A DNA stretch of 64,000 bases, from contig CBDBPW010000001.1 in the NCBI GenBank assembly GCA_965209045.1, positions 1-64,000 of the forward strand, given 5' to 3'. This document shows positions 63,132 through 64,000 of the stretch, in pieces (position 1 is the stretch's first letter; every line of letters begins with the position of its first letter). The notes beneath the pieces were generated by a model. The model searched no databases and was not told where the DNA came from. It saw only the letters and a program-made list of their open reading frames with translations. Origin of the DNA: JAJEFO01 sp965209045 (lineage in GTDB: Bacteria; Pseudomonadota; Alphaproteobacteria; Rhodobacterales; Rhodobacteraceae). The position numbers were made by a program, and so were the translations under genes.

Positions 63132-63911
63132 CTACACGATGCGTTCGATCATCATCTTCTTGATCTCGGCGATCGCCTTCGCCGGGTTGAGGTTCTTCGG
63201 GCAGGTCTTGGCGCAGTTCATGATCGTGTGGCAACGGTAGAGCCTGAACGGATCCTCGAGGTCGTCCAGCCGCTCGCCGGTCGCTTCGTCGCGGCTGTCG
63301 ACAATCCAGCGATAGGCATGAAGGAGCGCCGCCGGGCCGAGGTAGCGGTCGCCGTTCCACCAGTAGCTCGGACAGGACGTGGAGCAGGACGCGCACATCA
63401 CGCATTCGTAAAGGCCGTCGAGCTTGCGGCGATCCTCGATCGACTGCTTCCATTCCTTCCCGGGCTGGTTCGTCGAGGTCTCGAGCCACGGCATGATCGA
63501 CGCGTGCTGGGCGTAGAAGTGGCTCAGGTCGGGAACGAGATCCTTTACGACCGGCATGTGCGGCAGCGGATAGATCTTGATGTCGCCCTTGATCTCGCCA
63601 TGGCCGTAGGTGCAGGCGAGCGTGTTGATCCCGTCGACGTTCATGGCGCAGGATCCGCAGACACCCTCACGGCACGACCGCCGGAAGGTCAGCGTCGGGT
63701 CGATCTCGCTCTTGATCTTGATGAGGACGTCAAGGACCATCGGCCCGCAGCTGTCCATGCCCACGTGATAGGTGTCCACGCGCGGGTTCTCGCCGTCATC
63801 CGGGTTCCAGCGGTAGATTCGCACCTTGCGGGCGTTTTTGGCCCCTTCCGGCTTCGGCCAGGTCTTGCCGGCACGAATCCTGGAGTTCCTGGGCAGAGTC
63901 AGTTGAACCAT
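63132..63911 (-). CDS. sdhB: succinate dehydrogenase iron-sulfur subunit
   Basis: This 259-residue complex II subunit passes electrons from the flavoprotein to quinone. [2Fe-2S] ligands are C80, C85, C88 and C100 (RRSCREGVCGSCAMN). [4Fe-4S] and [3Fe-4S] ligands lie in CVMCASCSTSCPSYWWNG (C170, C173, C176, C180) and CHTIMNCAKTCPKNLNP (C227, C233, C237). Length and motifs are normal for alphaproteobacteria. The sdhA gene should lie beyond the right edge. Confidence 0.97.
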   Translation of the reverse strand: MVQLTLPRNSRIRAGKTWPKPEGAKNARKVRIYRWNPDDGENPRVDTYHVGMDSCGPMVLDVLIKIKSEIDPTLTFRRSCREGVCGSCAMNVDGINTLACTYGHGEIKGDIKIYPLPHMPVVKDLVPDLSHFYAQHASIMPWLETSTNQPGKEWKQSIEDRRKLDGLYECVMCASCSTSCPSYWWNGDRYLGPAALLHAYRWIVDSRDEATGERLDDLEDPFRLYRCHTIMNCAKTCPKNLNPAKAIAEIKKMMIERIV

Positions 63912-64000
63912 GTGACGAAACCTTCCATGCAGTTCACCCGGACGCGCGGAGCGCGCGCCCTTGCCAGCGCCAGCGACGCGTCTCTCGCAGCACCCTGAGC

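Noticed and set aside
61933..63489. 518-residue version of the BNR propeller protein
   Set aside because: The extra N-terminal part overlaps sdhB in another frame; the ATG at 63081 has a good ribosome binding site.
63912..64000. Possible small gene between sdhA and sdhB
   Set aside because: An open frame runs off the right edge and overlaps the sdhB start, but too little is visible to support it.

Overview
The window is high-GC DNA, most consistent with an alphaproteobacterium and probably close to Rhodobacterales. The succinate dehydrogenase iron-sulfur subunit at the right edge is of alphaproteobacterial type, and it sits beside a DUF1989 protein, a BNR/sialidase-like repeat protein and an initiator tRNA. 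About 60 kb to the left of that tRNA is accessory DNA: at least ten insertion sequences or remnants, nested recombinase elements, low-GC orphan genes, ankyrin- and MORN-repeat proteins with secretion signals, and a large srf-type operon. Signal-peptide-bearing ankyrin and MORN proteins together with IS expansion suggest a host-associated lifestyle; this is inference.

Layout. 1-7.9 kb: three interleaved RIT elements (recombinases in trio). RIT1 (64-3246) is complete at its gene end, RIT2 (4203-7641) is complete, and both sit inside the broken genes of an older RIT3. Removing bases 4203-7641 restores an uninterrupted 333-residue ritC. 7.95-11.4 kb: an IS21-family element carrying an extra Toprim/DUF3991 gene between istB and the inverted repeat. 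11.4-21.4 kb: a segment bounded by two direct copies of an IS1595 3' end, holding a secreted endonuclease I, a secreted coiled-coil protein, two exported ankyrin proteins and a small resolvase element with 18-bp inverted repeats. 21.4-32.2 kb: a mosaic of IS6 remnant, IS110/IS1111, IS66, IS91 plus integrase, a MITE-like repeat and IS1595, with small orphan genes between them and a protease gene cut by the IS1595. 32.4-39.9 kb: a 27-repeat MORN protein, a NYN-domain fragment, IS1634 and IS4 remnants, a third exported ankyrin protein, and a membrane-anchored orphan with a partial tandem copy.

40.2-57.1 kb is the main biological finding. It is a minus-strand, tightly packed run of about twelve genes, many with 4-bp overlaps. 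In transcription order they encode: a TM/coiled-coil Cys protein; a membrane-anchored trypsin-like protease; a SrfA-like TM protein; a SrfB-like Hsp70/actin-fold protein; a SrfC-like dynamin-type GTPase; a TM protein with a Sel1-like tail; an exported SH3/vWA protein; an ABC ATPase and an FtsX/MacB-type permease; an exported FGE-sulfatase-fold protein lacking both catalytic cysteines; and two lipoproteins. The parts suggest an envelope-spanning machine in which cytoplasmic NTPases (SrfB, SrfC, ABC) act on periplasmic vWA, pseudo-FGE, lipoprotein and protease modules. Its biochemical job is not known to me.

57.6-60.7 kb holds two more IS elements. The initiator tRNA at 60834-60910 marks the return to chromosomal housekeeping genes (DUF1989, sialidase-like repeat protein, sdhB).
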